Positions 1 through 7,475 of a DNA stretch of 17,169 nucleotides are shown piece after piece (the first letter of the stretch is position 1; every line of letters starts with the position of its first letter). Below the pieces are notes generated by a model. That model worked only from the letters and a program-made list of their open reading frames with translations, did not search any database and was not told the DNA's origin. This DNA is from RSA11 sp036564135 (GTDB taxonomy: Bacteria; Actinomycetota; Thermoleophilia; Solirubrobacterales; 70-9): positions 1 to 17,169 of the forward strand of contig DATCLC010000161.1 in NCBI GenBank assembly GCA_036564135.1, written 5' to 3'. Position numbers and translations under genes: made by a program.

Positions 1-165
1 GTTCTTGACGACCTTGAAGACGGCGTCGGCCTCGCGCAGCTTGGCGCGCAGCTCGGCCGCCTGGGTCACGCTGATGCCGCGGTAGTCGATGGCGAAGACC
101 GCCTGCGCCTCGCTCAGGCGCTGGGCGAGATCCTCGACTACGGCAACTTTCTCTTCTCGCTTCAT
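1..165 (-). CDS. rplJ: 50S ribosomal protein L10, N-terminal part
   Basis: Partial gene: the first 55 codons are present and the rest lies beyond the left edge. The protein begins MKREEKVAVVEDLAQRL and continues through FAIDYRGISVTQAAELR, the conserved N-terminal rRNA-binding part of L10. L10 anchors the L7/L12 stalk on the large ribosomal subunit, beside L11. The ATG at 165-163 is preceded by a weak GGGAAG-like ribosome site, and upstream lies a typical L10 leader RNA, which confirms the start. In most bacteria rplJ follows rplA directly; here three exported-protein genes lie between them. Recognition rests on sequence similarity recalled from the family and is firm. Confidence 0.95.
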   Translation of the reverse strand, partial: MKREEKVAVVEDLAQRLSEAQAVFAIDYRGISVTQAAELRAKLREADAVFKVVKN

Positions 166-180
166 CTTTCGCTTCCCAAA

Positions 181-204
181 GAAAACGCCCGCACGCAGGC
201 GGGC
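181..204 (-). terminator. Terminator-like hairpin (attenuator) in the rplJ leader
   Basis: GCCCGC (204-199) and GCGGGC (192-187) form a perfect 6-bp GC stem with a 6-nt loop, followed in the direction of transcription by GTTTTCTTT. This is the form of an intrinsic terminator and it sits between the L10-binding fold and the rplJ start, so it probably acts as an attenuator rather than ending an upstream transcript. The attenuator role is inference. Confidence 0.6.
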
Positions 205-290
205 ACGGAAAGCTCACTATCCGGGCGCCACCTGCACTGGACTTACGGAATCTCCGGCCAGTGGTCTTCGGCAGGCAAAGTTGTCGGCGC
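205..290 (-). ncRNA. L10 leader RNA (rplJ autoregulatory 5' UTR)
   Basis: On the minus strand GCGCC (290-286) pairs with GGCGC (229-225). Inside it, CCTGC (275-271) pairs with GCAGG (235-231), and CCACTGG faces CCAGTG. The asymmetric CGAAGA between the two inner helices is the kink-turn seen in L10 leaders. In known cases excess L10(L7/L12) complex binds this fold and represses the rplJ-rplL messenger. The position, within 130 nt of the rplJ start, fits. The fold was traced by eye. Confidence 0.85.
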
Positions 291-293
291 TGC

Positions 294-322
294 AGTGTAG
301 CGAGTGGTACCTGGCGGGCTGA
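294..322 (-). promoter_or_regulatory. Possible rplJ promoter (-10 only)
   Basis: A TACACT hexamer (299-294) stands at the right distance to start a transcript near 287, exactly at the outer helix of the L10 leader. No good -35 hexamer is visible 17-18 nt upstream (TCAGCC or CTCAGC). Position supports it; sequence supports only half of it. Confidence 0.35.
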
Positions 323-388
323 GCCACACGAAACGCCTGATATCGGGGCGGCGATGGAGGGGCGCGCGAGCCCGAAGCGCGAACTCGC

Positions 389-506
389 GACCCCCCGCCC
401 CACGAAATCGCAGTCAAGGCTCCCGGGGAGCCTCGACCGAGCGCTCGCGAAACCGGGGCCCCGCGAGTTCGCACTTGCGCTCCCGGGGAGCCCCGACCAC
501 GAATTC
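389..506. repeat. Two imperfect tandem copies of a ~60-bp palindromic intergenic repeat
   Basis: The palindromic core GCTCCCGGGGAGCC is followed by TCGACC at 419-438 and by CCGACC at 479-498, exactly 60 bp apart. Flanking blocks also match loosely: a GCGAACTCGCGGGGC-type block beside one core and GCGATTTCGTGGGGC beside the other on the minus strand. The copy at 417-433 folds into a 7-bp stem with a 3-nt loop. Together with the L10 leader this accounts for the gene-free stretch 166-531. It may be a dispersed REP-like element or a strong stem-loop ending the amidase transcript; no U-tract follows. Confidence 0.6.
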
Positions 507-531
507 GCGATGCGCGGCGGCGCGAGCGCGC

Positions 532-3363
532 TCAGCGTTTGCCCGCGACCACGGTCACCCCGCGCGTCGCCTTGGTCTTGCCCGACGGGCCGGTGACCGT
601 CGCGAGCAGCTTCGCGCGCACCTTGCCCTTCCGCTTGACGAGCTGCGCCGCCGAGCGGGCCAGCTCGAGCCGCACGGCAGTGCGCCCCTTGGCGAGCTGC
701 GCCTCTTGGGCGGCGAGCAGCTTGCCGGCCCCGCGCAGCCGGATCACGGTCGGGCACTCGTCGGCCTTCGCGCAGCGCACCGCGACGCGGACGCGCCGGC
801 CCTTGAGCCTCAGCACCTTGCCGCCGACGAAGCGCACCTGGCCGGTGGCGGCCGTCGGGACGTACTCGAGCGGCGGCGCGGCCTCCGACTCGATGTGCCC
901 GTTCGCGACCTGGTCGAACGCGTACGCGTAGCTCAGCAGCTTGGCGTCGTCCCAGGCGCGCCCGACGAGCTGGAGGTTGACCGGCTCGCCGTGGTCGTTG
1001 ACGCCGGCCGGGAACGCGATCGAGGGCGCACCCGCGCCGTTCGTGGGCGGGTCGCCGCGCCCGAACGCCGCGCTGCCGCCGTCGTTCAGGCTCACGACGC
1101 TCCTGAGGCCCGGGAACACGACCGCGTCGAGCGGGCCAGGCGACGGGGTCGCGGTGCCGGGCACAACCGGGTTCGGCGGGTTGTCCAGCCAGTCCGCGAC
1201 CTGCTGTTTGGCCTGCGCCCGCCGCGCCTTGTACTCGGCGATCTGCGCGTCGCTCATCATCCCCGTGCCCGTGTAGCCGCTCGAGCGCCGGTAGGGCAGC
1301 CGCTTCTGCGAGGCGATGATCTCGCGCGGGTCCGAGTACGGCGAGTTCGGGTGCGCGTCGATCCAGAACTGCCAACCCGTGTAGTTGCGGTCGCCGAGGC
1401 CGTTGTAGCCCACAAGCGACGGCCCGCCCGAGATCTCGACCAGCTCGGCGCCGGCCTCCTCGAAGAACTGGAGCGCCGCCTTCTGCGCGCTCACCGTGCC
1501 GGTGGTCCCGCGCGGGTCCACGAAAGCGCTCTCGTAGTAGCCGATGCGCTTGCCCTGCAGCGCGTTCGGGTCGAGGTAGTCGCGCCAGTCGTCGGGCCGG
1601 TGGGCGTCGGCGTCGGCCTCGACCGTGATCGGGTCCAGCGGGTCCGTCCCGGTGGTCGCATTGAGCATGTCGGCGAGGTCGGCCGCCGAGCGGGCGATCA
1701 CGCCGGGGTAGTCCTGCAGCCAGGTGAGCGGCCAGACGCCGTAGGAGCTCGCGAGGCCGTCGGTCCCGCGCAGCGTCCACTGGCTCGCCGCGCTCGCCGG
1801 GCCGTAGAGGGAGTCACCGGTCTGGCTGCCGAGGCCCGCGGCCGCCAGGCTCGCCGCGATCGCGGTCGCCGTGCCGCCGCTCGAGGCGATCGACGACTTC
1901 GAGATGTCGAAGCCGTTCCACACCTGGCCGAACGCCGAGTCCGAGTAGTAGCCCGACTGGGCGTACTCCTCCATCGACGCCTTGCCGATGATCACCGCGC
2001 CTGCCTCGCGGAGCAGACGCACCTGCGTGGCGTCCTCGGGCGGCCGGTAGCCCTCGAAGACCAGCGACCCGTTCGTGGTCGGCATGTCGTAGGTGTCGAA
2101 CAGGTCCTTGATCACGACCGGGATGCCGAGCAGCGGCCGGTGATCGCCGTTGGCGCGCGCGAGGTCCGCGGCCTCCGCCTGTTCGAGCGCGTCCCTGGCG
2201 ACGTACGTGTAGGAGTTGAACCCCCACGGACCCACGTCGTACGCGGCGATCCGGTCGAGGTAGGCCTGGGTGATCTCCTTGGAGGTCGTCACCCCCGCCT
2301 CCATGTCCGCGCGCAGCTCCTGGATCGTCTTGCCGACGACGTCGTAGTCGACCGTGGTCACGTGCGGGTTCTCCGGGGCGATCTCCGGCATCGGCGGCGC
2401 GCCGACCTGGTCGCACTCGTCCGGATCGAAGGCGACTACGTCGATCTCGTCCAGGTCCCAGTTGACGAGCGCGCAGAGCTCGGGCTTGGTGAGCAGCCCG
2501 AAGGACGGCTCGGCGGCGAGGTCGGCCGCCCGGTCGCGGACCTCAGCGACCGACTCGCCCGCCGTCGGCGCGCTCTCCCCCGGCCCGATCACGACGAAGT
2601 GCGCGAGCGTCACCGTCTCGCCCGGCTCCAGCGTGAAGCTGTGCTGGTAGCCCATGTAGTTGGACTCGTGGCCCGTCGGCGGCGGCTCGGTCTCGAACGG
2701 CCTGTAGAGGAAGCTGCCGAACCGCGTGAGCGCCCCATCGAACGGCGCGGGCGAGCCGAAGACGACCGCCGCGGGCCCGTTCTGGGACGGATTGGGCGCG
2801 GTGCCCGTGCGCGTGAGCGCCCACGAGTCCGCGCTCGTCACCTCGGCGTCGCCGCTCGAGGTCTCGGCGACCGGCGCGTTCTCCGCCCCGCTCGCGCTTC
2901 CGAGCCCGGTCTGACCGCCGAACATCGCATCCACCTCGATGGGCTCGTCGGTGGTGTTGCGGAAGAAGTCCAGCCACCGCCCCCAGTTCTGGTTGCGGTT
3001 GAAGTAGATCGAGCGCCAGACCGCGACCCCGCCCAGGTTCACAGCGTTGCGGCTCTCGAAGCGGTTGGGCGGGAGGAACTTTAGGTTGAAGCCGCGCATC
3101 AGCGCCTCGTTGCGAAGCGGGTTGGTCGAGACGCGCACGCGCAGCCCGCCGAAGCCGCGCAGCGAGTTGTCGGTCGTGTCCCGGATGCTGCCGGTGTCCA
3201 CGCGCGGCGGGGCCGCATCCTGGACGCCCCAGTCGAGCCCGTCGCTGGTGGTCACGTAGTTGTAGGCGGAAGCCGGCGCCGCCAGGAGCAGACAGATCGC
3301 GGCGCCGGCGAGCAGGCACACAACGGCGAGGCGGCGATGCGGCCGCGAGGGGGACGCACTCAC
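532..3363 (-). CDS. Exported amidase-signature family enzyme with extra N- and C-terminal domains
   Basis: A 943-residue protein. Residues 1-33 are a signal peptide (basic start, hydrophobic run, cleavage near ASA). Residues 34 to about 320 are a beta-rich region I do not recognise. Residues about 338-825 are an amidase-signature domain with the Ser-cisSer-Lys triad in place: Lys419 in VVIKDLFDT, the serine pair 494-495 in SSGGT, and nucleophile Ser518 in QTGDSLYGPAS. The family hydrolyses amides; the substrate cannot be told. Residues about 842-943 are a basic Lys/Arg-rich domain. The usual family length is 450-550, so this is a multidomain form. The GTG start is preceded by AAGGAGGT about 10 nt upstream. 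It is the last gene before rplJ. Cell-wall or extracellular action is inferred from the signal peptide. Confidence 0.88.
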   Translation of the reverse strand: MSASPSRPHRRLAVVCLLAGAAICLLLAAPASAYNYVTTSDGLDWGVQDAAPPRVDTGSIRDTTDNSLRGFGGLRVRVSTNPLRNEALMRGFNLKFLPPNRFESRNAVNLGGVAVWRSIYFNRNQNWGRWLDFFRNTTDEPIEVDAMFGGQTGLGSASGAENAPVAETSSGDAEVTSADSWALTRTGTAPNPSQNGPAAVVFGSPAPFDGALTRFGSFLYRPFETEPPPTGHESNYMGYQHSFTLEPGETVTLAHFVVIGPGESAPTAGESVAEVRDRAADLAAEPSFGLLTKPELCALVNWDLDEIDVVAFDPDECDQVGAPPMPEIAPENPHVTTVDYDVVGKTIQELRADMEAGVTTSKEITQAYLDRIAAYDVGPWGFNSYTYVARDALEQAEAADLARANGDHRPLLGIPVVIKDLFDTYDMPTTNGSLVFEGYRPPEDATQVRLLREAGAVIIGKASMEEYAQSGYYSDSAFGQVWNGFDISKSSIASSGGTATAIAASLAAAGLGSQTGDSLYGPASAASQWTLRGTDGLASSYGVWPLTWLQDYPGVIARSAADLADMLNATTGTDPLDPITVEADADAHRPDDWRDYLDPNALQGKRIGYYESAFVDPRGTTGTVSAQKAALQFFEEAGAELVEISGGPSLVGYNGLGDRNYTGWQFWIDAHPNSPYSDPREIIASQKRLPYRRSSGYTGTGMMSDAQIAEYKARRAQAKQQVADWLDNPPNPVVPGTATPSPGPLDAVVFPGLRSVVSLNDGGSAAFGRGDPPTNGAGAPSIAFPAGVNDHGEPVNLQLVGRAWDDAKLLSYAYAFDQVANGHIESEAAPPLEYVPTAATGQVRFVGGKVLRLKGRRVRVAVRCAKADECPTVIRLRGAGKLLAAQEAQLAKGRTAVRLELARSAAQLVKRKGKVRAKLLATVTGPSGKTKATRGVTVVAGKR

Positions 3364-3385
3364 GTGCGCGGGTACCTCCTTGGTC

Positions 3386-3414
3386 GAAATTCGCTTGCGC
3401 GAGCAAGCTATTTC
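3386..3414 (-). other. Stem-loop just upstream of the amidase ribosome site
   Basis: GAAAT and GCTTGC on one side pair with GCAAGC and ATTTC on the other around a 4-nt loop, with one small internal mismatch. It ends about 8 nt before the AAGGAGGT ribosome site. No U-tract follows, so it is not a standard terminator; it may shape amidase translation or stabilise the 3' end of the upstream messenger. Confidence 0.45.
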
Positions 3415-3526
3415 GGGGCGGCCGGGATGTCGTTAGCCGCGCGGTCGAGATTTCGGCGCGCCGACTTGGTCCGGATGTCCAGGTACGCGCGCGCCGAGAC
3501 GGGCAGGATGCCGGGGCCCCCCGCGG

Positions 3527-4960
3527 CTATCCCCGGCGCTTCGGCTTCGGCACGCGAAACCGCTTGACGGCCACCGCGCTCTTGTTGCCCGCTTCGTCGC
3601 GGGCGCGGGCGCGGAGCGCGTGGCGGCCCGGCTTCAGGCGCTTGAGCCGAAGCGGCGACCGGCAGGGCTTCCACGCGCCGCCGTCCAGCTTGCACGACAG
3701 GGCAAGTCCGGCCGCCGCCGTCACGTTGTCGCTCGCGCGGAGCTTGACCCGGGCCGAGCGCTTGCGCGCGTTCACCTTCACCTTGCCGATCGCGACCGTC
3801 GGCGGCGTGCCGTCGTGGCGGTAGCGCGCGGTGGCGCACGCCGAGCGGTTCCCCGCCGCGTCGCGCGCGCGGGCGCTGTAGTAGGCGGTGCCCTCCTCGT
3901 CGACCGAGACCTCGATACCCCTCTTGAGCTCCGCCGGGGCCACGGGCTGGGCGAGCGGATCGCCCTGACATCCGGCCGCGGCCCAGAGCAGCACGTCGGC
4001 CGTGTCGTCGCTCGTCTCGCCGCGGACGCTTGCCGTCAGCTTCTTCCCGATCTCGCCGCCCGCGAAGGCGAGCGTGGGCGGCGGGGGCGCGAGCGTGTCG
4101 ATCTCGAACTCGCGCGTGAAGACCGGGCTATCGCCGTACATGCCCTCGGCGCGGAGCCGGAAGGTGTAGCTGCCGTCGGGCAGCTCCGTTTCCGGGGTGT
4201 GACTCCCGACGTCGGAGCACCACCCCCAGCGCGCCTCGCCCTGGTCGATCGAGCACTGGTACGAGGCGACGTCCCAGCCCCGGAACGTGAAGGTCGGCCT
4301 CGGGTCGCGCGTTGGGCCCGTGGGACCGTCGATCTCGACCTCCGGCGGCGCGCCGTTGAGGATGAGCTGGGCCTCGGCGACCGACGCGGTGTGCTCCGCG
4401 CAGTAGTCGCGGAACGTGAGCTTCCACAGGCCCTGGGTGGAGCCGTGGGCGAGCGCGTTGTTCATCGACGTCACCTCGGGCCTGCCCACCACCGGCCCCG
4501 GCTCGATGGTGCGATACATCCCGGGCGCGTGCGCACCCCCGACGATGTCAGCGTCCCAGAAGCTCACCGACGCTCCGTCCCAGAACAGATAGGGGCCGCT
4601 GAGGACCGCGGCGCCCCCGTCCTTGTCCAGCTCGTCCTGGGCGCCGAAGCGCCTGAAGAGTACGTGCTCCCGGCCGGTCGGCGAGCTCAGCTTGACCTCG
4701 AGGTCGCCACCCCACGCGTGCGGGGGGTTGAGCCGAAACCGCACGCGCACGTCCTCGACCGGCTCGTCGACCGGTACCTGGAAGCGGACCTCCCGCAGTA
4801 CGCCGATGCCCGCGGCGCAACCGGGTCCGGGCCCGTCGGGGATCAACCCCAGCGAGCTCGTTTCGGCCTCCCAGATTTCCGCCTGCGCCGACGTCGCCGA
4901 GAGCGCGAACACCCCAATCGCACCGACAGGCGCCCACAGGCTCACGACCCCTCTCTTCAC
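3527..4960 (-). CDS. Secreted protein with P-domain-like jelly roll, Ig-like repeats and basic C-terminal module
   Basis: A 477-residue protein from the GTG at 4960. That start is preferred because AGGAGGG lies 9 nt upstream; the ATG at 4969 abuts the same site with no spacing, and longer in-frame extensions lack signal-peptide character. Signal peptide 1-27 (SATSAQA, then EIWEAE). Roughly residues 45-210 resemble the proprotein-convertase P/Homo B domain: HAWGGDLEVKLSSPTGREHV and a late GLWKLTFRDYC. Next come Ig-like segments (FTFRGWDVASYQCSID; PDGSYTFRLRAEG), then a C-terminal module, CKLDGGAWKPCRSPLRLKRL onward, shared with the three beta-helix proteins of this window, and a basic tail. 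No catalytic protease domain is present. It lies 85 bp after the M23 peptidase gene. Function unknown; an adhesive or wall-associated role is inference. Confidence 0.82.
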   Translation of the reverse strand: MKRGVVSLWAPVGAIGVFALSATSAQAEIWEAETSSLGLIPDGPGPGCAAGIGVLREVRFQVPVDEPVEDVRVRFRLNPPHAWGGDLEVKLSSPTGREHVLFRRFGAQDELDKDGGAAVLSGPYLFWDGASVSFWDADIVGGAHAPGMYRTIEPGPVVGRPEVTSMNNALAHGSTQGLWKLTFRDYCAEHTASVAEAQLILNGAPPEVEIDGPTGPTRDPRPTFTFRGWDVASYQCSIDQGEARWGWCSDVGSHTPETELPDGSYTFRLRAEGMYGDSPVFTREFEIDTLAPPPPTLAFAGGEIGKKLTASVRGETSDDTADVLLWAAAGCQGDPLAQPVAPAELKRGIEVSVDEEGTAYYSARARDAAGNRSACATARYRHDGTPPTVAIGKVKVNARKRSARVKLRASDNVTAAAGLALSCKLDGGAWKPCRSPLRLKRLKPGRHALRARARDEAGNKSAVAVKRFRVPKPKRRG

Positions 4961-4989
4961 TCGGCCCATCCCTCCTAGAAACGTCCTGC

Positions 4990-5009
4990 CCGCTCGACCG
5001 GCCGAGCGG
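4990..5009 (-). other. Stem-loop between the M23 peptidase and P-domain genes
   Basis: CCGCTCG (5009-5003) pairs perfectly with CGAGCGG (4996-4990) around GCCGGT. It stands between the M23 stop and the ribosome site of the P-domain gene. No U-tract follows. It could be a weak terminator of the rplK-rplA-M23 unit or a 5' UTR fold. Confidence 0.4.
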
Positions 5010-5045
5010 CGCACGCAGACTATCGCCCCGGATGGCGGGTCGCGG

Positions 5046-6245
5046 CTAGCGGCGCAGCCAGCCGCGCACGCGCGGGAGCGGGTCGACCGGCCTGCCACGG
5101 CCCCAGCCGCGCGGCCAGATCTCGAAGTGCAGGTGGCACGGCGTGCCGGCCGCGTTGCCGCTCTGGCCGACGCGCCCCACGAGCTCGCCGGTGCGCACCC
5201 GCCCGCCCTCGCGCAGCGGGGAGCGGGCCGGGAAGTGCGAGTAGACGTAGTCGGTGCCCGTGGTGCGGTCGCGGATCACGGCGAAGTGACCCTTGAGCGC
5301 GGGCTCGTAGCGGACCGCCCGCACCTTCCCGCCGCGCGCGGCCAGCACGCGCCGCCCGCATGGCGCCGTGATGTCGAGTCCCTCGTGCGTGCGCCCGCCG
5401 TTGCGCGGCGCGCCGAACGCGCCGACCGGCCCGCGCAAGCCGGTAGGGCCGGCGACCGGGAAGACGAAGCCGCGCAGCCGGAACGACCCGGGGCGCCACG
5501 CGCGCCCGCCCGCGGGCGCGACCGTGAACGCGTAGCGCCCGTCGGGCGCCGCCTTCCCCCGCCGCGTCAACCCGCGCCAGCGCACCTCGTGCCGTCGGAA
5601 CGGGCGAGCCCCTCGCAGCAGGCGCCCCCAGACCGCGCGCCCCGTGTTCCGGCGAACCACGCGCACCCGCAAGTCGGTCGGCCCCGGCGCCTGGAAGCGG
5701 AAGCGAAGGCGCGCGGGCCGCTTGCCGTCGAACAGGGCGAGCTTCGGCCCGACCCGCGCCGCGGTGAGCGCAAACGCCGGCCGCAGCCGCGCTTCGGCGG
5801 TCGCCTCCGCGAAGGGCTCCCCCATCGCCGGCACCCGCGCCCGTAGCTCGGTCTCCACCCGCCTGCCGCGCGCGAGCGCCCGGCGCAGCCGCTTGGCGCG
5901 CGGCCCGGGCAGGCCGAGCCTCAGCGCCCGCTCGCCCCCGGCCTGGACCGCGACCGTCTCAGCACGGAGTCGCAGCGCCCGCCCCCGCCCCGCGCCGAGC
6001 AGCACCCGGCCGCCGACCCGCGCCTCGCAGCCGTCCGGGCAAAAGACCGAAGCCCGCACCCCGACCGCTCCGCGCGGGCGCACGAGCTGCGGCGAAGGCG
6101 CCGCGAGCGCCAGCGCCGGCAGCGGCTGCCCGGCGAGCGCGCGCTCGCCGCCCAACGCCGGCACGCGCCCGCCGTGGAGCAACAGCGCGAACGCGCCGGC
6201 GAGCGCCGCGAGCGCGATCGCGGCGAGCGGAAGCGCCCGGTTCAC
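5046..6245 (-). CDS. Exported M23/LytM family peptidase
   Basis: A 399-residue protein from a GTG start, with an N-terminal hydrophobic segment (about 4-24) acting as signal peptide or anchor. The middle holds a beta-rich stretch with a FlgD-like Ig fold (LRFRFQAPGPTDLRVRVVRR to GRYAFTVAP). The C-terminal domain is LytM/M23 with all zinc and catalytic positions: His287 and Asp291 in HEGLDI, His337 in YSHF, and His371/His373 in HLHFE. Such enzymes cut peptidoglycan cross-bridges or act as regulators of amidases; intact motifs favour an active zinc enzyme. It starts 12 bp after the rplA stop with no clear ribosome site, so it is probably cotranscribed with, and possibly translationally dependent on, rplA. 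Codon choice is extremely GC-rich and Arg/Ala-heavy. Confidence 0.9.
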   Translation of the reverse strand: MNRALPLAAIALAALAGAFALLLHGGRVPALGGERALAGQPLPALALAAPSPQLVRPRGAVGVRASVFCPDGCEARVGGRVLLGAGRGRALRLRAETVAVQAGGERALRLGLPGPRAKRLRRALARGRRVETELRARVPAMGEPFAEATAEARLRPAFALTAARVGPKLALFDGKRPARLRFRFQAPGPTDLRVRVVRRNTGRAVWGRLLRGARPFRRHEVRWRGLTRRGKAAPDGRYAFTVAPAGGRAWRPGSFRLRGFVFPVAGPTGLRGPVGAFGAPRNGGRTHEGLDITAPCGRRVLAARGGKVRAVRYEPALKGHFAVIRDRTTGTDYVYSHFPARSPLREGGRVRTGELVGRVGQSGNAAGTPCHLHFEIWPRGWGRGRPVDPLPRVRGWLRR

Positions 6246-6257
6246 GAGCCGGGCGGC

Positions 6258-7019
6258 TTACGCGTCGTCGGCCGGGGCCTCAGCCTCGGCCTCGGCGGCG
6301 CTGCCGAGGATGTCGGCCGAGTTCGTGTACGAGGTGTCGACGCGCACGCCGGGACCCATGGTCGTGGCGAGCGTGATCGAGAGGATGTAGCGGCCCTTCG
6401 CGGCGGCGGGCTTGGCGCGAACGATCTCCTCGACGATCGCTGCGTAGTTCTCGAGCAGCGCGCGCTCGTCGAAGCTCGCCTTGCCGATCGCGAGGTGCAC
6501 GACCGCCTGGCGGTCGGTGCGGTACTCGACCTTGCCCGACTTGGACTCCTCGACCGCCTTGGCGACGTCGTTGGTAACCGTGCCGACCTTCGGGTTCGGC
6601 ATCTTGCCCTGCGGGCCGAGGATGCGGCCCAGCTTCGAGACGACCGGGCCCATCAGCGCGGGCGTCGCGATCGCGACGTCGAAGTCGGTCCAGCCCGCCT
6701 CGATGCGGTCGGCGAGATCCTGCGCGCCGACGAAGTCGGCACCCGCCTCCTGCGCCTCGCGTGCCTGCTCGCCCTCGGCGAACACGGCGATCGTGATGTC
6801 CTTGCCGAGACCGTTGGGCAGCGCCAGCGTGCCGCGCAGCTGCTCGTCCGCGTGCCGGACGTTCACGCCCAGGCGGATGTGGACCTCGACGGTCTCGTCG
6901 AACTTCGCGCTCGCCGTCTCCTTGACGAGCCGGACGGCCTCAGCGGGCGTGTAGTGGCGCTCGCGGTCGATCTTCTCGCGGGCCGCGCGGTAGCGCTTGG
7001 AGTGCAGTGCGGTCGCCAT
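6258..7019 (-). CDS. rplA: 50S ribosomal protein L1
   Basis: A 253-residue protein, slightly longer than the usual 225-235 because of an acidic Ala/Glu C-terminal tail (AEAEAEAPADDA). The L1 signature GRILGPQGKMPNPKVGTV is intact, as is the N-terminal YTPAEAVRLVKETA region. L1 binds 23S rRNA at the mobile stalk by the E site and represses its own messenger in many bacteria. The ATG lies 3 bp after the rplK stop, so the two genes are tightly coupled. Downstream, the M23 peptidase gene follows after 12 bp where rplJ would normally come next. Confidence 0.97.
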   Translation of the reverse strand: MATALHSKRYRAAREKIDRERHYTPAEAVRLVKETASAKFDETVEVHIRLGVNVRHADEQLRGTLALPNGLGKDITIAVFAEGEQAREAQEAGADFVGAQDLADRIEAGWTDFDVAIATPALMGPVVSKLGRILGPQGKMPNPKVGTVTNDVAKAVEESKSGKVEYRTDRQAVVHLAIGKASFDERALLENYAAIVEEIVRAKPAAAKGRYILSITLATTMGPGVRVDTSYTNSADILGSAAEAEAEAPADDA

Positions 7020-7022
7020 CGC

Positions 7023-7451
7023 CTAGAGCCCCTCCACGTCGACGCCCATCGAGCGCGCCGTGCCGGCGATGATCTTCGCGGCGGCGTCGATGTCGTTGGC
7101 GTTCAGGTCGGGCATCTTGCGCTCGGCGATCTGCCGCACCTGCTCGGCCGTGATCGTGCCGACCTTGTTGCGGTTGGGCTCGCCGGAGCCCTTCTGGATC
7201 CCGATCGCCTCGCGGATCAGCACCGCAGCCGGCGGCGTCTTCGTGATGAAGTCGAACGACCGGTCCTCGTAGACCGTGATCTCGACCGGGATGATCGTCC
7301 CAGCGTCCTGCTGCGTCTGCGCGTTGAACGCCTTGCAGAAGTCCATGATGTTGACCCCGTGCTGACCGAGCGCGGGGCCGACCGGCGGCGCCGGGTTCGC
7401 GGCACCGGCCGGGATCTGGAGCTTGATCACGGTGAGGACTTTCTTGGCCAT
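7023..7451 (-). CDS. rplK: 50S ribosomal protein L11
   Basis: A 142-residue protein of normal length, starting MAKKVLTVIKLQIPAGAANP and carrying PPVGPALGQHGVNIMDFCKA and the C-terminal rRNA-binding region (GTITAEQVRQIAERK, AKIIAGTARSMGV). L11 forms the GTPase-associated centre with L10 and 23S rRNA and is needed for stringent RelA activation. The ATG at 7451 is chosen because it gives the universal MAKK start; the open frame runs further upstream but as Arg-rich non-protein-like sequence. No ribosome site is visible upstream; a small perfect hairpin occupies that place. It normally follows nusG directly, but here lies about 8 kb away. Confidence 0.97.
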   Translation of the reverse strand: MAKKVLTVIKLQIPAGAANPAPPVGPALGQHGVNIMDFCKAFNAQTQQDAGTIIPVEITVYEDRSFDFITKTPPAAVLIREAIGIQKGSGEPNRNKVGTITAEQVRQIAERKMPDLNANDIDAAAKIIAGTARSMGVDVEGL

Positions 7452-7459
7452 GAGCGACG

Positions 7460-7475
7460 GTCGAGGATACTCGAC
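7460..7475 (-). promoter_or_regulatory. Hairpin or -10 element directly before rplK
   Basis: GTCGAG-TATC-CTCGAC is a perfect 6-bp stem with a 4-nt loop, ending 8 nt before the rplK ATG, where a ribosome site should be. The same bases contain TATCCT (7469-7464), a fair -10 hexamer that would start a transcript near 7457 and give an almost leaderless rplK messenger. No matching -35 was found. The two readings exclude each other. Confidence 0.4.

Noticed and set aside
304..3084. A 926-codon open frame on the plus strand opposite the amidase
   Set aside because: Its translation is Arg/Ala/Gly/Val-rich without any domain and mirrors the codon positions of the clearly real amidase on the other strand; a by-product of high GC. 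The same holds for long plus-strand frames at 3620-4978, 4623-5846, 6174-7487, 7423-9087, 12936-14405, 14626-15483 and 16130-17020.
3408..3971. A 187-codon minus-strand frame between the P-domain and amidase genes
   Set aside because: It overlaps the P-domain gene in another frame, is Arg/Gly-rich, and has no recognisable domain; the P-domain reading is strongly protein-like there.
4961..5098. Longer start for the P-domain protein, overlapping the M23 gene
   Set aside because: The added residues lack signal-peptide character, whereas AGGAGGG sits 9 nt before the GTG at 4960 and a clean signal peptide follows it.
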